Source of the DNA: Firmicutes bacterium UBA5774
GTDB taxonomy: Bacteria > Bacillota > Clostridia > Peptostreptococcales > Anaerovoracaceae
DNA: 64,000 nt
NCBI GenBank assembly: GCA_002418625.1
Contig: DIEM01000059.1
Coordinates: 23,594 to 87,593 of the forward strand
Reading direction: 5' to 3'
The notes under the pieces: model-generated
The model's database searches: none
What the model was told of the DNA's origin: nothing
Seen by the model: only the letters and a program-made list of their open reading frames with translations
Shown: piece by piece, positions 31,291 through 40,061 of the stretch
Numbering within the stretch: position 1 is the stretch's first letter
How the letters are laid out: every line of letters begins with the position of its first letter
Position numbers and translations under genes: made by a program

Positions 31291-33207
31291 CTATATATCC
31301 AGATTTTTGACATATTTGGCGTTGTCCTCAATGAACTTCTTCCTCGGCGGAACCTTGTCGCCCATCAGCGTCGTAAATATTTCATCCGCCGCGGAGGCAT
31401 CGTCAAGCGTCACTTGTATCAGCGTCCGCGAATCGTAATTCATCGTCGTCTGCCATAGCTGCTCCGCGTTCATTTCACCAAGGCCTTTGTAACGCTGGAG
31501 TGTCATGCCCTGCTTTCCGCCCATTTCCTCGTATACCTTTTCAAGCTCCCTGTCGGAATAAGCATACTTCTCGTGCTTCCCCTTCTTTACCTTGTACAGT
31601 GGCGGCTGGGCTATATAGACATACCCATTCTCAACGAGCGGCGTCATGTATCTGTAGAAGAACGTGAGCAGAAGCGTTCTGATGTGGGCTCCGTCAACGT
31701 CGGCATCTGTCATGATGATGATTTTATGGTAGCGCAGCTTGTCCTTGTTGAAATCAATGCCTATGTTGCAGCCGAATGCCGTGATCATATTCTTGATTTC
31801 ATCAGAGTTCAGTATTTTGTCAAGACGCGCCTTTTCAACGTTCATGATCTTCCCTCTCAAAGGAAGTATCGCCTGGCGCTTTCTGTCTCTGCCCTGTTTC
31901 GCAGAGCCGCCTGCGGAATCCCCCTCGACGAGGTAGATTTCTGAAAGCGCCGGGTCTTTTTCGGAACAGTCCGCCAGCTTCCCGGGCAGCGTAAGGCTGT
32001 CAAGTATGCCTTTTCTTCTTGTAAGTTCTCTGGCCTTTCGAGCGGCTTCCCTTGCCCTTGCGGCGCCAAGGCACTTCTCAAGGATATCCTTGGCCTGGGA
32101 TGGGTTTTCTTCCAGAAACGCCGTCAGGTTTTCATTGGTCGAACTTTCAACGATCCCGCGCATCTCACTGTTGCCAAGCTTGGCCTTTGTTTGCCCTTCA
32201 AACTGCGGCGAAGTCAATTTCACTGAAATGATCGCCGTGAGACCTTCCCTGACGTCCTCTCCGGCAAGACCCTCTTCATTGGCTTTTATATAATTGTTCT
32301 TTTTTGCGTAGTCATTGAAAACCCTGGTCAAAGCAGACTTGAAGCCGATCATGTGCGTTCCGCCTTCAATCGTGTTGATATTGTTCGCATAGGAAAAAAT
32401 CAGCTCATTGTACCGATCCGTGTACTGCATGGCGACTTCAACTTCATACTCTTCTTTTTTATGTTCGAAATAGATAATATCGGAGTGGATAACTTCTTTA
32501 TTTTTGTTCTGATGCTTAACATACTCCCGGATCCCGCCTTCGTAGTGGAAAACTTCTTCTTTTTCCTTATCTTCCCTTTCGTCTCTGAGCATGATCCTGA
32601 TGCCCTTGTTCAGAAAAGCCATTTCTCTGAGCCTGTGTTCCAGGGTCGAATAATTGAATTCCATTTCCTCGAAAATTTCACTGTCGGGCTTGAAGGTGGT
32701 CTTGGATCCGGTTTGCGTGGACGTGCCTATTTCTATAAGCTTCGATGTCGTTTTTCCCCGGGAATATGTCTGCTTATACAGTTTCCCGTTTCTCTTGATT
32801 TCAACGTCCATGTATTCGGAGAGTGCGTTTACGACCGACGCGCCGACGCCATGAAGCCCTCCGGATACCTTGTATCCTCCGCCGCCGAATTTTCCGCCGG
32901 CGTGCAGCACGGTGTGTATGACTTCCACGGCCGGTATTTTAAGTTTGGGATGCAAGTCTACCGGCATTCCCCTGCCGTCGTCTTCAACCACGATCGAGTC
33001 GTCTTTTCTGATCGTTACGCTGATATTTTTGCAAAATCCTGCCAGTGCTTCGTCGATACTGTTGTCGACGACTTCGTAAACCAGATGATGGAGTCCTCTT
33101 GGCCCTGTTGTTCCTATATACATCCCCGGTCTTTTCCTGACCGGATCAAGACCCTCCAGCACCTGTATCTGTTCTGCGTTATAGTCTCTTGGAGCAGCTG
33201 ATGTCAT
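31291..33207 (-). CDS. gyrB: DNA gyrase subunit B
   Basis: GyrB supplies ATP-driven strand passage. I choose the ATG at 33207, nine bases after an AAAGAGGTG site; an upstream in-frame GTG at 33219 lies inside that site. The 638-aa product has GLDPVRKRPGMYIG, the GHKL ATPase motifs (EVVDNSIDEALAG, DDGRGMPVD, GGLHGVG), and the TOPRIM domain with EGDSAGGSAKQGRDR, PLRGKIMNVEKA and MTDADVDGAHI. A sigma-A promoter and a terminator separate it from recF, so gyrBA can be transcribed independently. Confidence 0.98.
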   Translation of the reverse strand: MTSAAPRDYNAEQIQVLEGLDPVRKRPGMYIGTTGPRGLHHLVYEVVDNSIDEALAGFCKNISVTIRKDDSIVVEDDGRGMPVDLHPKLKIPAVEVIHTVLHAGGKFGGGGYKVSGGLHGVGASVVNALSEYMDVEIKRNGKLYKQTYSRGKTTSKLIEIGTSTQTGSKTTFKPDSEIFEEMEFNYSTLEHRLREMAFLNKGIRIMLRDEREDKEKEEVFHYEGGIREYVKHQNKNKEVIHSDIIYFEHKKEEYEVEVAMQYTDRYNELIFSYANNINTIEGGTHMIGFKSALTRVFNDYAKKNNYIKANEEGLAGEDVREGLTAIISVKLTSPQFEGQTKAKLGNSEMRGIVESSTNENLTAFLEENPSQAKDILEKCLGAARAREAARKARELTRRKGILDSLTLPGKLADCSEKDPALSEIYLVEGDSAGGSAKQGRDRKRQAILPLRGKIMNVEKARLDKILNSDEIKNMITAFGCNIGIDFNKDKLRYHKIIIMTDADVDGAHIRTLLLTFFYRYMTPLVENGYVYIAQPPLYKVKKGKHEKYAYSDRELEKVYEEMGGKQGMTLQRYKGLGEMNAEQLWQTTMNYDSRTLIQVTLDDASAADEIFTTLMGDKVPPRKKFIEDNAKYVKNLDI

Positions 33208-33325
33208 CAAAGCAATCACCTCTTTATGTATTTATTTTCGGTCATTCTGACCACTCTTTTCCTACTTGGGTTCATCCCTGGTCAAACCTTCATATAGTGG
33301 TTCTTTCAATTCTAAACCACTAAAT

Positions 33326-33354
33326 ATTATACACGCAAACCTTTCTATTTTCAA
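33326..33354 (-). promoter_or_regulatory. Sigma-A promoter of gyrBA
   Basis: On the minus strand TTGAAA (33349-33354) and a perfect TATAAT (33326-33331) are separated by 17 bases. The leader to gyrB is about 115 bases. Confidence 0.85.
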
Positions 33355-33384
33355 TTTATATTTTAAAAGGATTCAAACCTATAC

Positions 33385-33417
33385 AAATGCCGGTTTGCTT
33401 GCTTTAAACCGGCATTT
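33385..33417 (-). terminator. Hairpin between recF and gyrB
   Basis: AAATGCCGGTTT-type arms (33385-33396 and 33406-33417) form a 12-bp stem; on the minus strand it is followed by a short T-run. It lies directly before the gyrB promoter. The gap between recF and gyrB (33208-33470) contains no remB/yaaB-like gene. Confidence 0.7.
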
Positions 33418-33470
33418 TGAGTCTTGTGGTCATCAATTAAGCGGCAGTATATATGCCCCCGCACCAAAAT

Positions 33471-34568
33471 CTATTCCCCTCGAATTATTCTTCCGTTTTC
33501 TATTATAAATACCGCATTTTCTGAAAGCGTTCCCTTTACAAAGTCGCTTATTTCCGTCGTCGTTATGAATAATTGTACATCTCCGAGTGAACTGATCAGA
33601 AACTTTTGTCTGGAAAAATCAAGCTCCGACAATACATCGTCTAATAACAATATTGGAGTCTCTCCCGTTTCTTCCTTTATCAGTCTTATTTCAGCCAGCT
33701 TCAGCGACAGCGCGGCAGTCCTCTGCTGGCCCTGGGATCCAAACGATCTTATATCTATACCATTTGCCGATATTCTCAGATCGTCCCTATGCGGGCCGGT
33801 CATAGTCGTTCTTCTGAAGATGTCGTTCCTGTATCTGCTGTCCAGCTTCATACTGAATTCTTTCTTTTGACTTGGCAGATCCGACATGACGGGAATATCG
33901 CTCTCGTAGATAATTTCCAGTTTTTCGCTGCCGTCTGTTATTTGATGATGGATATCTTTGCTGATCCTGTCCAGTTTTTTGATGAAGGCTGCTCTTTCAA
34001 GAATGATCCTCGCGCCCGAGTCTGCCAATTCATCATTCCATACCGATAGCATATCCGGGTTTATATTATCCTGCTTAAGCAGGGTGTTTCGCTGGAGCAA
34101 TATTCTTTTATACCGGGCGAGTGTTTTATAATAGACCGGCTTTATTTGACACAGCTCCCTGTTTATGAATTTCCTTCTTTTTTCAGGCTCTTCCTTTACT
34201 ATTTTAAGGTCCTCCGGCGAAAAAACAACAATATAGACATTTTCCAGCATATCTGCATTTTTAAGCACTTTTACGCCGTCTATTCTAACGGTTTTATGGC
34301 CTTCCTCCAAAATGATCTCCAATTCTATTTCTGCGTCTTCTTTATAAGAGATTGTTGATATCCTGGCCATCGGTGTGTCGAATCTGATCATTTCATTATC
34401 TTTCAACGTTCTGAAAGACTTTCCCAGAGACATCATGTATAACGCTTCAAGCAGATTTGTTTTCCCCTGTGCGTTATTTCCCGTTATAATATTTACTTTT
34501 GGGTGGAATTCAACCTTTTCTTCGGTATAATTCCTGAAATTCTGAAGTCTGGCTTCCTTAAAATACAT
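33471..34568 (-). CDS. recF: DNA replication and repair protein RecF
   Basis: RecF is an SMC-like ATPase that promotes RecA loading at gaps. The 365-aa product has Walker A GNNAQGKTNLLEAL at about 30-43, the ABC-type signature region SFGSQGQQRTAALSLKLAE and Walker B LLLDDVLSELD. MYFKEARLQNFRNY is the standard start. It follows dnaN behind a hairpin; the S4-domain gene (yaaA) often found between them is absent. Confidence 0.96.
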   Translation of the reverse strand: MYFKEARLQNFRNYTEEKVEFHPKVNIITGNNAQGKTNLLEALYMMSLGKSFRTLKDNEMIRFDTPMARISTISYKEDAEIELEIILEEGHKTVRIDGVKVLKNADMLENVYIVVFSPEDLKIVKEEPEKRRKFINRELCQIKPVYYKTLARYKRILLQRNTLLKQDNINPDMLSVWNDELADSGARIILERAAFIKKLDRISKDIHHQITDGSEKLEIIYESDIPVMSDLPSQKKEFSMKLDSRYRNDIFRRTTMTGPHRDDLRISANGIDIRSFGSQGQQRTAALSLKLAEIRLIKEETGETPILLLDDVLSELDFSRQKFLISSLGDVQLFITTTEISDFVKGTLSENAVFIIENGRIIRGE

Positions 34569-34588
34569 TTTTCTATCCTTTTAAACAA

Positions 34589-34637
34589 AATGGCTGCGGG
34601 ATCCTGCGCCGGCGGCGCCTGATCCTCGGCAGCCATT
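34589..34637 (-). terminator. Long hairpin between dnaN and recF
   Basis: AATGGCTGC (34589-34597) and GCAGCCATT (34629-34637) flank an inner GC-rich inverted repeat centred on GCGCCGGCGGCGC. On the minus strand it is followed by TTGTTT. It may attenuate dnaA-dnaN transcription before recF. Confidence 0.65.
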
Positions 34638-34657
34638 CTTTTTATTTTGTTTGCCGG

Positions 34658-35770
34658 TCAGCTGGCTGTGATCCTTACCGGAAGGATCAGATATTCAAAA
34701 TGATCTCCTTCGACAGGTCTGATCAGGCAGGGGCTGACACTGGAATTGAATTCCATTTTTATTTCTTCGTCAGATACCGCTTTCAATACGTCAAGCAGAT
34801 ATTTCGAATTGAATCCTATATCGAGATCCTCCCCTGTTTTTTCTACAGATACATCTTCCTTGACATTTCCTTCTTCCGATCTTGAGGTTATCCTCATTTC
34901 ATTTTCATTGATGCTTATTTTTATAAGATTATTCTTTCCTTCTTTTGCGAGAAGCGAGGCTCTCTCTATGCTTTCAAGAAAATCGGTTCGGGGAACGTGT
35001 ATTTTTGTCTTATGCTCTTTGGGGATGATATCCTTATATTTAATAAATTCACCTTCCAGGAGACGTAATACGATTTTCGTGTCTTCAAGGTTTATTATGG
35101 CTTTCTTTTCATCCAGAATTAATGATATTTCCTTTTCCTTATCCTCATCGACCAATATTTTTTGTATTTCGTTCAGTATCCTTGCCGAAATGATTATTTT
35201 TCGCCTCTCGGCATTTTTCATATATTCTTTAGTCACAGCCATTCTGAAGCCGTCAAGAGCCACCATATTCAGAGACTCTTTATCCATCTCGATCAGAACG
35301 CCGACTATGACACCTTTCGCTTCATCTATGCTGGCTGAAAAAGAGGTCTTTTTTATCATTTCCTTGAATAATTCTTTATCAATGCTCACAGCGTCATTGT
35401 GACGAATTTCTCCAATATTCGGAAATTCCTCCGCCGGCTGCCCTATTATGACGAATTCAGAGGAATGGCATTTTATTCTGACATTGTTATTTTCAAATAA
35501 TTCGATTTCAATATCCTCATTTGGAAGCTTTCGGATGATATCTGTAAATAGTCTGGATGAAACCACTATAGAGCCTTCTTCGAATACAGAAGCGCTGATT
35601 TTCTTTTCGATGCTTAAATCAAGGTCTGATGCGGCCAGCTTTAAAATATTGTCTGAAGAAGCTTCTAATAAAATCCCTTTCAAAATAGGAATCGTCGTTC
35701 TTGTAGTGACAGCTTTGCAGACAGTATTGAGGGCCTTGGATAGCAGATGCTGCTGGCAGATGAATTTCAT
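34658..35770 (-). CDS. dnaN: DNA polymerase III beta subunit (sliding clamp)
   Basis: DnaN is the ring clamp that tethers polymerase III to DNA. The 370-aa product starts MKFICQQHLLSKALNTVCKAV, contains the conserved TTIPILKGILLEAS segment, and ends with the hydrophobic-cleft region and EYLILPVRI. It follows dnaA across an origin-type spacer and has an AAGGAGGA site. Confidence 0.97.
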   Translation of the reverse strand: MKFICQQHLLSKALNTVCKAVTTRTTIPILKGILLEASSDNILKLAASDLDLSIEKKISASVFEEGSIVVSSRLFTDIIRKLPNEDIEIELFENNNVRIKCHSSEFVIIGQPAEEFPNIGEIRHNDAVSIDKELFKEMIKKTSFSASIDEAKGVIVGVLIEMDKESLNMVALDGFRMAVTKEYMKNAERRKIIISARILNEIQKILVDEDKEKEISLILDEKKAIINLEDTKIVLRLLEGEFIKYKDIIPKEHKTKIHVPRTDFLESIERASLLAKEGKNNLIKISINENEMRITSRSEEGNVKEDVSVEKTGEDLDIGFNSKYLLDVLKAVSDEEIKMEFNSSVSPCLIRPVEGDHFEYLILPVRITAS

Positions 35771-35941
35771 GGCACTTCCTCCTTTTTATATAAGTATAAA
35801 CTTAGTAATAATAGTAATAGGGCCTGTGGATTTGTGTATAACTTCTGTGGATAAAGGAAAAACAAGCACAGCAGGATATTTTTTATGTCAAAACAGGTGT
35901 GAATAACTTGTTTAAGTTACCAAGAGGCCTGTGTATAAACT
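35771..35941. other. oriC: Origin of replication, dnaA-dnaN part, with DnaA-trios (unwinding element)
   Basis: The 171-base spacer holds DnaA boxes, all in the same orientation: TGTGGATAA at 35846-35854 (perfect), TGTGTATAA at 35833-35841 and 35930-35938, TGTGAATAA at 35898-35906, and a weaker TGTGGATTT at 35825-35833. Directly beside the first pair come GGCC (35821-35824) and six consecutive trinucleotides TAG TAA TAA TAG TAA TAG (35803-35820), the DnaA-trio pattern, then an AT-rich stretch. This reproduces the basal unwinding system described for B. subtilis. Confidence 0.85.
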
Positions 35942-37276
35942 TTAATCACTTTGAATATCTGTCGTCAGTGCATTTATGATCTCTTTTAAATTATTATTAG
36001 AGACCATTTCCGAAGAAATTTTTTCACAGGCATGGAGGACAGTCGTATGATCCCTGTTTCCAAAAGACTCCCCTATCTTTGGAAGAGACATATCTGTCAT
36101 ATCACGGCACATATACATGGCGATCTGCCTGGGGTATGAAAGGTTTCTGGAACGTTTTGCGGATTCCATATCTGAAAGCTTAATGTTAAAATGCTTGCAG
36201 ACACAGTCCTTGATCAGTTTAGGAGTCACTTTTTTATTGCTGGCTGAAAAAATATCCTTCAGGACATCCTTCGCAAGATCCTTGTTGATCTTTTGATTTG
36301 TCAGGTTGGCATAGGCAATGACCCGGATCAGGGCCCCTTCCAGTTCGCGGATATTGGATTGTATCTTTTCGGCGACGAATTCAATGATTTCCATAAGATT
36401 ATCATTTACTTCGACATCTTCAAGCTCAGCTTTTTTTATCAAAATTGCGACTCTTGTTTCATAATCAGGAGGCTGGATATCTGCGGTGAGGCCCCATTCA
36501 AATCTGGAGCGGAGGCGCTCTTCGAGCGTTATAAGCTCTTTGGGAGGTCTGTCGCTGGACACGATGATTTGTTTATTGGCTTCATAAAGCGTATTGAAAG
36601 TATGGAAAATCTCTTCCTGTGTACGCTCTTTTTTTTCAATAAATTGAATATCGTCTATCAAAAGAACGTCTATATGACGATATTTGTTTCTGAATTCAAC
36701 ATTCTTGTCTTCGCGGATAGCTTTTATGAGCTCATTGGTAAACATTTCGGAAGAAACATAAAGGACTTTGAGCTTCGGGTTCTGTTGTATGATGAAATGT
36801 CCGATAGCATGCATCAGATGGGTTTTTCCAAGGCCGGCGCCGCCATAGATAAACAGAGGATTGTAAGCCTTGGCGGGCGCCTCGGCGACAGCCAGCGAGG
36901 CAGCGTGCGCAAAGCGGTTGTTGTTGCCGACAACGAAGGAATTGAAAATATATTTCGGATTCAGGTAGAGTTCATCGGTAAAAGGCTTTTTAACTGGATC
37001 CCTGGGTTCGGAGCGAATAGCGTCATCAGTCTCTACGAAAACGACACGCAAAGGGGTACCAAAAGCCTGCTTCACTGAATTTTCAACAATTGAAGCATAT
37101 CTGGTTTCCAGTATGGATCTTGAGAAATCATTGTAGACCTGCAAATAAAGGCGTCCCTTCTCCTCATCCAGGGAGATGGGTTTTAAGGGAGCCATCCATG
37201 TATCATAACTTACCGGAGTAAGCTCCGGCCGTAAATAATCCAATGTTTTTTTCCAATTTTCTGTGAGAGTGTTCAT
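35942..37276 (-). CDS. dnaA: Chromosomal replication initiator DnaA
   Basis: DnaA binds the origin boxes and melts the unwinding element. The 444-aa product has an N-terminal domain I, AAA+ domain with Walker A GGAGLGKTHLMHA and Walker B VLLIDDIQF, arginine-finger region SRFEWGLTADIQPPD, and C-terminal domain IV with the signature NRDHTTVLHACEKI. It is flanked by DnaA boxes on both sides. Confidence 0.98.
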   Translation of the reverse strand: MNTLTENWKKTLDYLRPELTPVSYDTWMAPLKPISLDEEKGRLYLQVYNDFSRSILETRYASIVENSVKQAFGTPLRVVFVETDDAIRSEPRDPVKKPFTDELYLNPKYIFNSFVVGNNNRFAHAASLAVAEAPAKAYNPLFIYGGAGLGKTHLMHAIGHFIIQQNPKLKVLYVSSEMFTNELIKAIREDKNVEFRNKYRHIDVLLIDDIQFIEKKERTQEEIFHTFNTLYEANKQIIVSSDRPPKELITLEERLRSRFEWGLTADIQPPDYETRVAILIKKAELEDVEVNDNLMEIIEFVAEKIQSNIRELEGALIRVIAYANLTNQKINKDLAKDVLKDIFSASNKKVTPKLIKDCVCKHFNIKLSDMESAKRSRNLSYPRQIAMYMCRDMTDMSLPKIGESFGNRDHTTVLHACEKISSEMVSNNNLKEIINALTTDIQSD

Positions 37277-37481
37277 GCTTTAGTGACCTCGTCTGCCTTC
37301 TGCGTAAATATAATTTATCAGTGGATACATAATAACAAAAATACTTATCCACAGGCAAGCCTATTCGTGAAAAATTGGCAAATTAATTTCCTGGCACTTA
37401 TTAACAGCATGTGTATAATTTTTATCAAAGTTATAAACAGCCAGAATGTAACAGTTTGGAGATTATTTAAGTATAAAATTG
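37277..37481. other. oriC: Origin of replication, rpmH-dnaA part
   Basis: This spacer upstream of dnaA has a perfect DnaA box TTATCCACA at 37345-37353 and TGTGTATAA (one mismatch) at 37410-37418. Weaker matches TTATTAACA (37399-37407) and TTATAAACA (37431-37439) lie nearby. It is AT-rich and carries the promoters for dnaA (leftward) and rpmH (rightward). With the dnaA-dnaN spacer it makes a bipartite Firmicute origin. Confidence 0.8.
37329..37358 (-). promoter_or_regulatory. Putative dnaA promoter overlapping a DnaA box
   Basis: On the minus strand TTGCCT (37353-37358) and TATTAT (37329-37334) are 18 bases apart. The perfect DnaA box at 37345-37353 lies between them, which would allow DnaA to repress its own gene. 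Confidence 0.55.
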
Positions 37482-37510
37482 TTGACATCAAAAACCTTTA
37501 AATGTATAAT
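37482..37510 (+). promoter_or_regulatory. Sigma-A promoter of rpmH-rnpA
   Basis: A consensus TTGACA (37482-37487), a 17-base spacer and a consensus TATAAT (37505-37510) form the best sigma-A promoter in the window, as expected for a ribosomal protein gene. Confidence 0.93.
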
Positions 37511-37575
37511 AACAAAGCGGTATACCGGAAAGATTTCCTTAAGATATACACAGTTTAATTGGAGGAGGTGTCAAA

Positions 37576-37710
37576 GTGAAACAGACGTTGCAGCCGAAAG
37601 TAAGGCAGAGAAGCAAGGAGCATGGCTTCAGAAAAAGAATGAGTACAAAAAACGGTAGAAATGTTTTGAAAAGAAGAAGAACAAGAGGGCGAAAAAAATT
37701 AACAGCATAG
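37576..37710 (+). CDS. rpmH: 50S ribosomal protein L34
   Basis: L34 is a small basic protein of the large ribosomal subunit. The 44-aa frame begins at a GTG with a GGAGGAGGTG site and translates to MKQTLQPKVRQRSKEHGF followed by RKRMST and ending KRRRTRGRKKLTA, the family pattern throughout. It has the usual position between oriC and rnpA. Confidence 0.97.
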   Translation: MKQTLQPKVRQRSKEHGFRKRMSTKNGRNVLKRRRTRGRKKLTA

Positions 37711-37737
37711 AGACCGCTACACGTGGTCTTTTTTTTA
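37711..37737 (+). terminator. Terminator/attenuator between rpmH and rnpA
   Basis: AGACC and GGTCT arms around GCTACACGT are followed by eight T residues, starting at the base after the rpmH stop codon. Partial termination here would give more L34 than RNase P protein. Confidence 0.8.
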
Positions 37738-37750
37738 AGAAGGAAAAGGC

Positions 37751-38113
37751 ATGCTAAAACCAGACGTTTTAAGGAGAAAGAAGGATTTTTCCTCTATATA
37801 CAATAAAGGAAAGTCCGTCGGCGAAAGATATGTCGTTGTTTTTTTCCGTAAAAACGGGTTGGCCTACAACAGAACGGCTTTCCTTGCAAGTAAAAAAGTA
37901 GGAAAAAGCGTGATAAGAAACAGGGCGCGCCGGCTTATGAAAGAGAGCTACAGGGAAGTCGGAGAGAGGATCGATATAGGATACGATCTTATTTTCATTG
38001 CTCGAAACAGCATCCTGAATGTAAAGTGCGGCGATGTGCGCAGATCGATGGAAAGCGCTTTAAAAAGAGCAAAAGTGCTTAAGGATGACAAGAGAGCGCA
38101 AACGCAAAGTTGA
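37751..38113 (+). CDS. rnpA: Ribonuclease P protein component
   Basis: RnpA is the protein cofactor of the tRNA 5'-processing ribozyme. The 120-aa basic protein has FSSIYNKGKSVGERYVVVFF and the RNR signature VIRNRARRLMKESYR. It overlaps nothing and follows rpmH by 40 bases. Confidence 0.96.
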   Translation: MLKPDVLRRKKDFSSIYNKGKSVGERYVVVFFRKNGLAYNRTAFLASKKVGKSVIRNRARRLMKESYREVGERIDIGYDLIFIARNSILNVKCGDVRRSMESALKRAKVLKDDKRAQTQS

Positions 38114-38128
38114 ATAGGGTGAGTGACC

Positions 38129-38338
38129 TTGAAAACCATTATAGTACTTTTGATAAAGGGATATCAAAAGATCATTTCGCCAATAATGCCCGGGAAATGC
38201 CGGTTTTACCCTTCCTGCTCCACTTATACGCTGCAGGCCGTGGAAAAGTACGGGGTAATCAAGGGTCTGTATCTAGGAACCAAAAGGATATTGAAATGCC
38301 ATCCTTTTCATCCGGGAGGATATGATCCCTTAAAATGA
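38129..38338 (+). CDS. yidD: Membrane protein insertion efficiency factor YidD
   Basis: YidD is a small membrane-associated protein thought to help YidC. The start is either GTG at 38123 or TTG at 38129; the latter gives MKTIIVLLIKGYQKIISP, which matches the family N-terminus and is spaced well from a GGGTGAG site. The protein has the conserved Cys pattern CRFYPSCSTYTLQA and HPFHPGGYDP. Confidence 0.93.
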   Translation: MKTIIVLLIKGYQKIISPIMPGKCRFYPSCSTYTLQAVEKYGVIKGLYLGTKRILKCHPFHPGGYDPLK

Positions 38339-38362
38339 AATTGAAATTTCAGGAGGACATAG

Positions 38363-39043
38363 ATGACAGGAATAATAGCAGAACCCCTGGGACAGCTGCT
38401 GTATGCCCTATATAACTTTATAGGGAATTACGGGATAACGCTGATCGTATTTACAATAATTGTTCGAGCGTTTCTTTTCCCATTATATGCGGACCAGATC
38501 AAGCATTCTTCCAAGCTTCAGGATGTCCAGCCCAAGATAAAGGACATCCAGACCAGATATGCCAATGATAAAGAAACCATGAATGCCAAAATGATGGAAC
38601 TGTATAAAGAAGAAAAGGTCAATCCGGCACGCGGATGCCTGCCTTTGCTTATCCAGATGCCGATCATTATTGGTCTTTTTGCATTGCTTCGCAATCCGGT
38701 CGCCTACATCGACAATACAACGATGCTGATGGCGATCCACGAGAGCTTTCTCTGGATAGCGGATCTTAGCCAGCCTGACCTCTGGGTCCTTCCGATCCTG
38801 GCGGGCGTAACGACGTATATTTCTTTTTCTCAGACTCAGACAAGCCCTGAAATGCAGTCAAACCCAACAATGGTCATGATGAAGTACGTATTTCCGATCA
38901 TGATCGTCTGGTGGGGAAGATCGTTCCCGGCCGGATTGACGCTCTACTGGTTCTTCGGTACATTCATACAGATTTTCCAGACAAAGGGCCTGAATATGTG
39001 GAAAGAAAAAAGACGCAGAAAAATGAGTGAAAGTATTGATTAG
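38363..39043 (+). CDS. yidC: Membrane protein insertase YidC/OxaA (SpoIIIJ type)
   Basis: YidC inserts and folds membrane proteins. The 226-aa product has about five transmembrane helices, with the hydrophilic-groove Arg in TIIVRAFLFPLYADQIKHS, the cytoplasmic loop KLQDVQPKIKDIQ, and CLPLLIQMPIIIGLF. It lacks the Cys lipobox start seen in many Firmicute YidC proteins and begins directly in the first helix. It ends with a basic tail and precedes khpB. Confidence 0.94.
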   Translation: MTGIIAEPLGQLLYALYNFIGNYGITLIVFTIIVRAFLFPLYADQIKHSSKLQDVQPKIKDIQTRYANDKETMNAKMMELYKEEKVNPARGCLPLLIQMPIIIGLFALLRNPVAYIDNTTMLMAIHESFLWIADLSQPDLWVLPILAGVTTYISFSQTQTSPEMQSNPTMVMMKYVFPIMIVWWGRSFPAGLTLYWFFGTFIQIFQTKGLNMWKEKRRRKMSESID

Positions 39044-39067
39044 CTTCGTCAAGGAGGATTATATACA

Positions 39068-39985
39068 ATGGAGTATTCGGAAAAATGGGGAAAAAATATC
39101 GATGATGCGACAAGATTAGCCCTGGCGGATCTTGATTGCTCGATCGATGAAGTTGAAGTCATTATTCTCGAAGCCCCATCAAAGGGTTTCCTGGGAATCG
39201 GCGCAAAAATGGCGAAGGTAAGAGTCGAAAAGAAAAAGCCGCCAACGCCGGAACAACTGCGGGCAAAGGCTAGAGCCGAGGAAGAAGAACGAAGGCAGAA
39301 AGCAAGGATCGAAGCGGAGGCGAAGAAGGAAACCGAAAAGGCGCGGGAAGACCTTCAAAAGGATAAAGAAAAAACTGAGCTGAAGCAGGTTGAAAGATCC
39401 GAGCAGAAGCAATTTGAAAAAAGACCGGATAGAAGGATTCCGTCTGACCGGCCTGCGGGAAGGCCAAGAAGAGAAGAAAGATATGCCGACAGGCCGAGAA
39501 GAGAAGAGAAAAAGCCTGTTGATATAGCGAGCCTGACTGAAGTCTTTGGAAGTCCGGCGGAGATATTCTTAAAGGATATCACGCAAAAGATGGGTCTTGA
39601 ACTCAATATCCGCGCTTTTGAAGGCGAAGACAATGTGTATGTGAATATAGACGGCAAGGATTCCGGAACGATCATCGGGAAAAGAGGCCAGACCCTTGAC
39701 GCTGTTCAATATCTCACGAGCCTCGTTGTAAACAAAGACAAGGAGAAACACGCCAAAGTCGTTGTCAATGCCGAGAATTACAGAGAAAAAAGGGAAAAGA
39801 CCCTCGAACAGCTGGCAAAAAGGCTTGCCGACAAGGTATACAAAACCGGCAAGAGCGTCAGGCTTGAGCCTATGAATCCTTATGAAAGAAAAGTTATTCA
39901 CGCGACGCTTCAGAACAACAGCCATGTTACGACCAGAAGCGAAGGGGAAGAACCATATAGAAGAGTTATTATTGAGCTTAAATAG
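39068..39985 (+). CDS. khpB: RNA-binding protein KhpB (Jag)
   Basis: KhpB/Jag is a cytoplasmic RNA-binding protein usually next to yidC and linked to cell elongation and sporulation. The 305-aa product has a Jag-N domain (APSKGFLGIGAK at about 36-47), a highly charged linker rich in Glu, Lys and Arg (about 60-155), a KH domain with GTIIGKRGQTLDAVQYL, and an R3H domain with ERKVIHATLQ. All domains are intact. Confidence 0.95.
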   Translation: MEYSEKWGKNIDDATRLALADLDCSIDEVEVIILEAPSKGFLGIGAKMAKVRVEKKKPPTPEQLRAKARAEEEERRQKARIEAEAKKETEKAREDLQKDKEKTELKQVERSEQKQFEKRPDRRIPSDRPAGRPRREERYADRPRREEKKPVDIASLTEVFGSPAEIFLKDITQKMGLELNIRAFEGEDNVYVNIDGKDSGTIIGKRGQTLDAVQYLTSLVVNKDKEKHAKVVVNAENYREKREKTLEQLAKRLADKVYKTGKSVRLEPMNPYERKVIHATLQNNSHVTTRSEGEEPYRRVIIELK

Positions 39986-40008
39986 TGGAAGATCCCGAGA
40001 CAATAAAT

Positions 40009-40040
40009 GACCTGTGGAAGCTCACAGGTCATTTGGTTTT
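40009..40040 (+). terminator. Terminator after khpB
   Basis: GACCTGTG (40009-40016) and CACAGGTC (40023-40030) enclose a six-base loop, followed by ATTTGGTTTT. It lies between khpB and mnmE and closes the rpmH-khpB unit at least partly. Confidence 0.75.
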
Positions 40041-40061
40041 CAAGGGCAGGGGGATGATGAT

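Noticed and set aside
32353..33201. Rightward frame of 282 aa opposite gyrB
   Set aside because: It is fully contained in gyrB on the opposite strand and has no recognisable motif.
33208..33470. Possible remB (yaaB) gene between recF and gyrB
   Set aside because: The gap contains a hairpin and a promoter but no frame long enough or similar to RemB.
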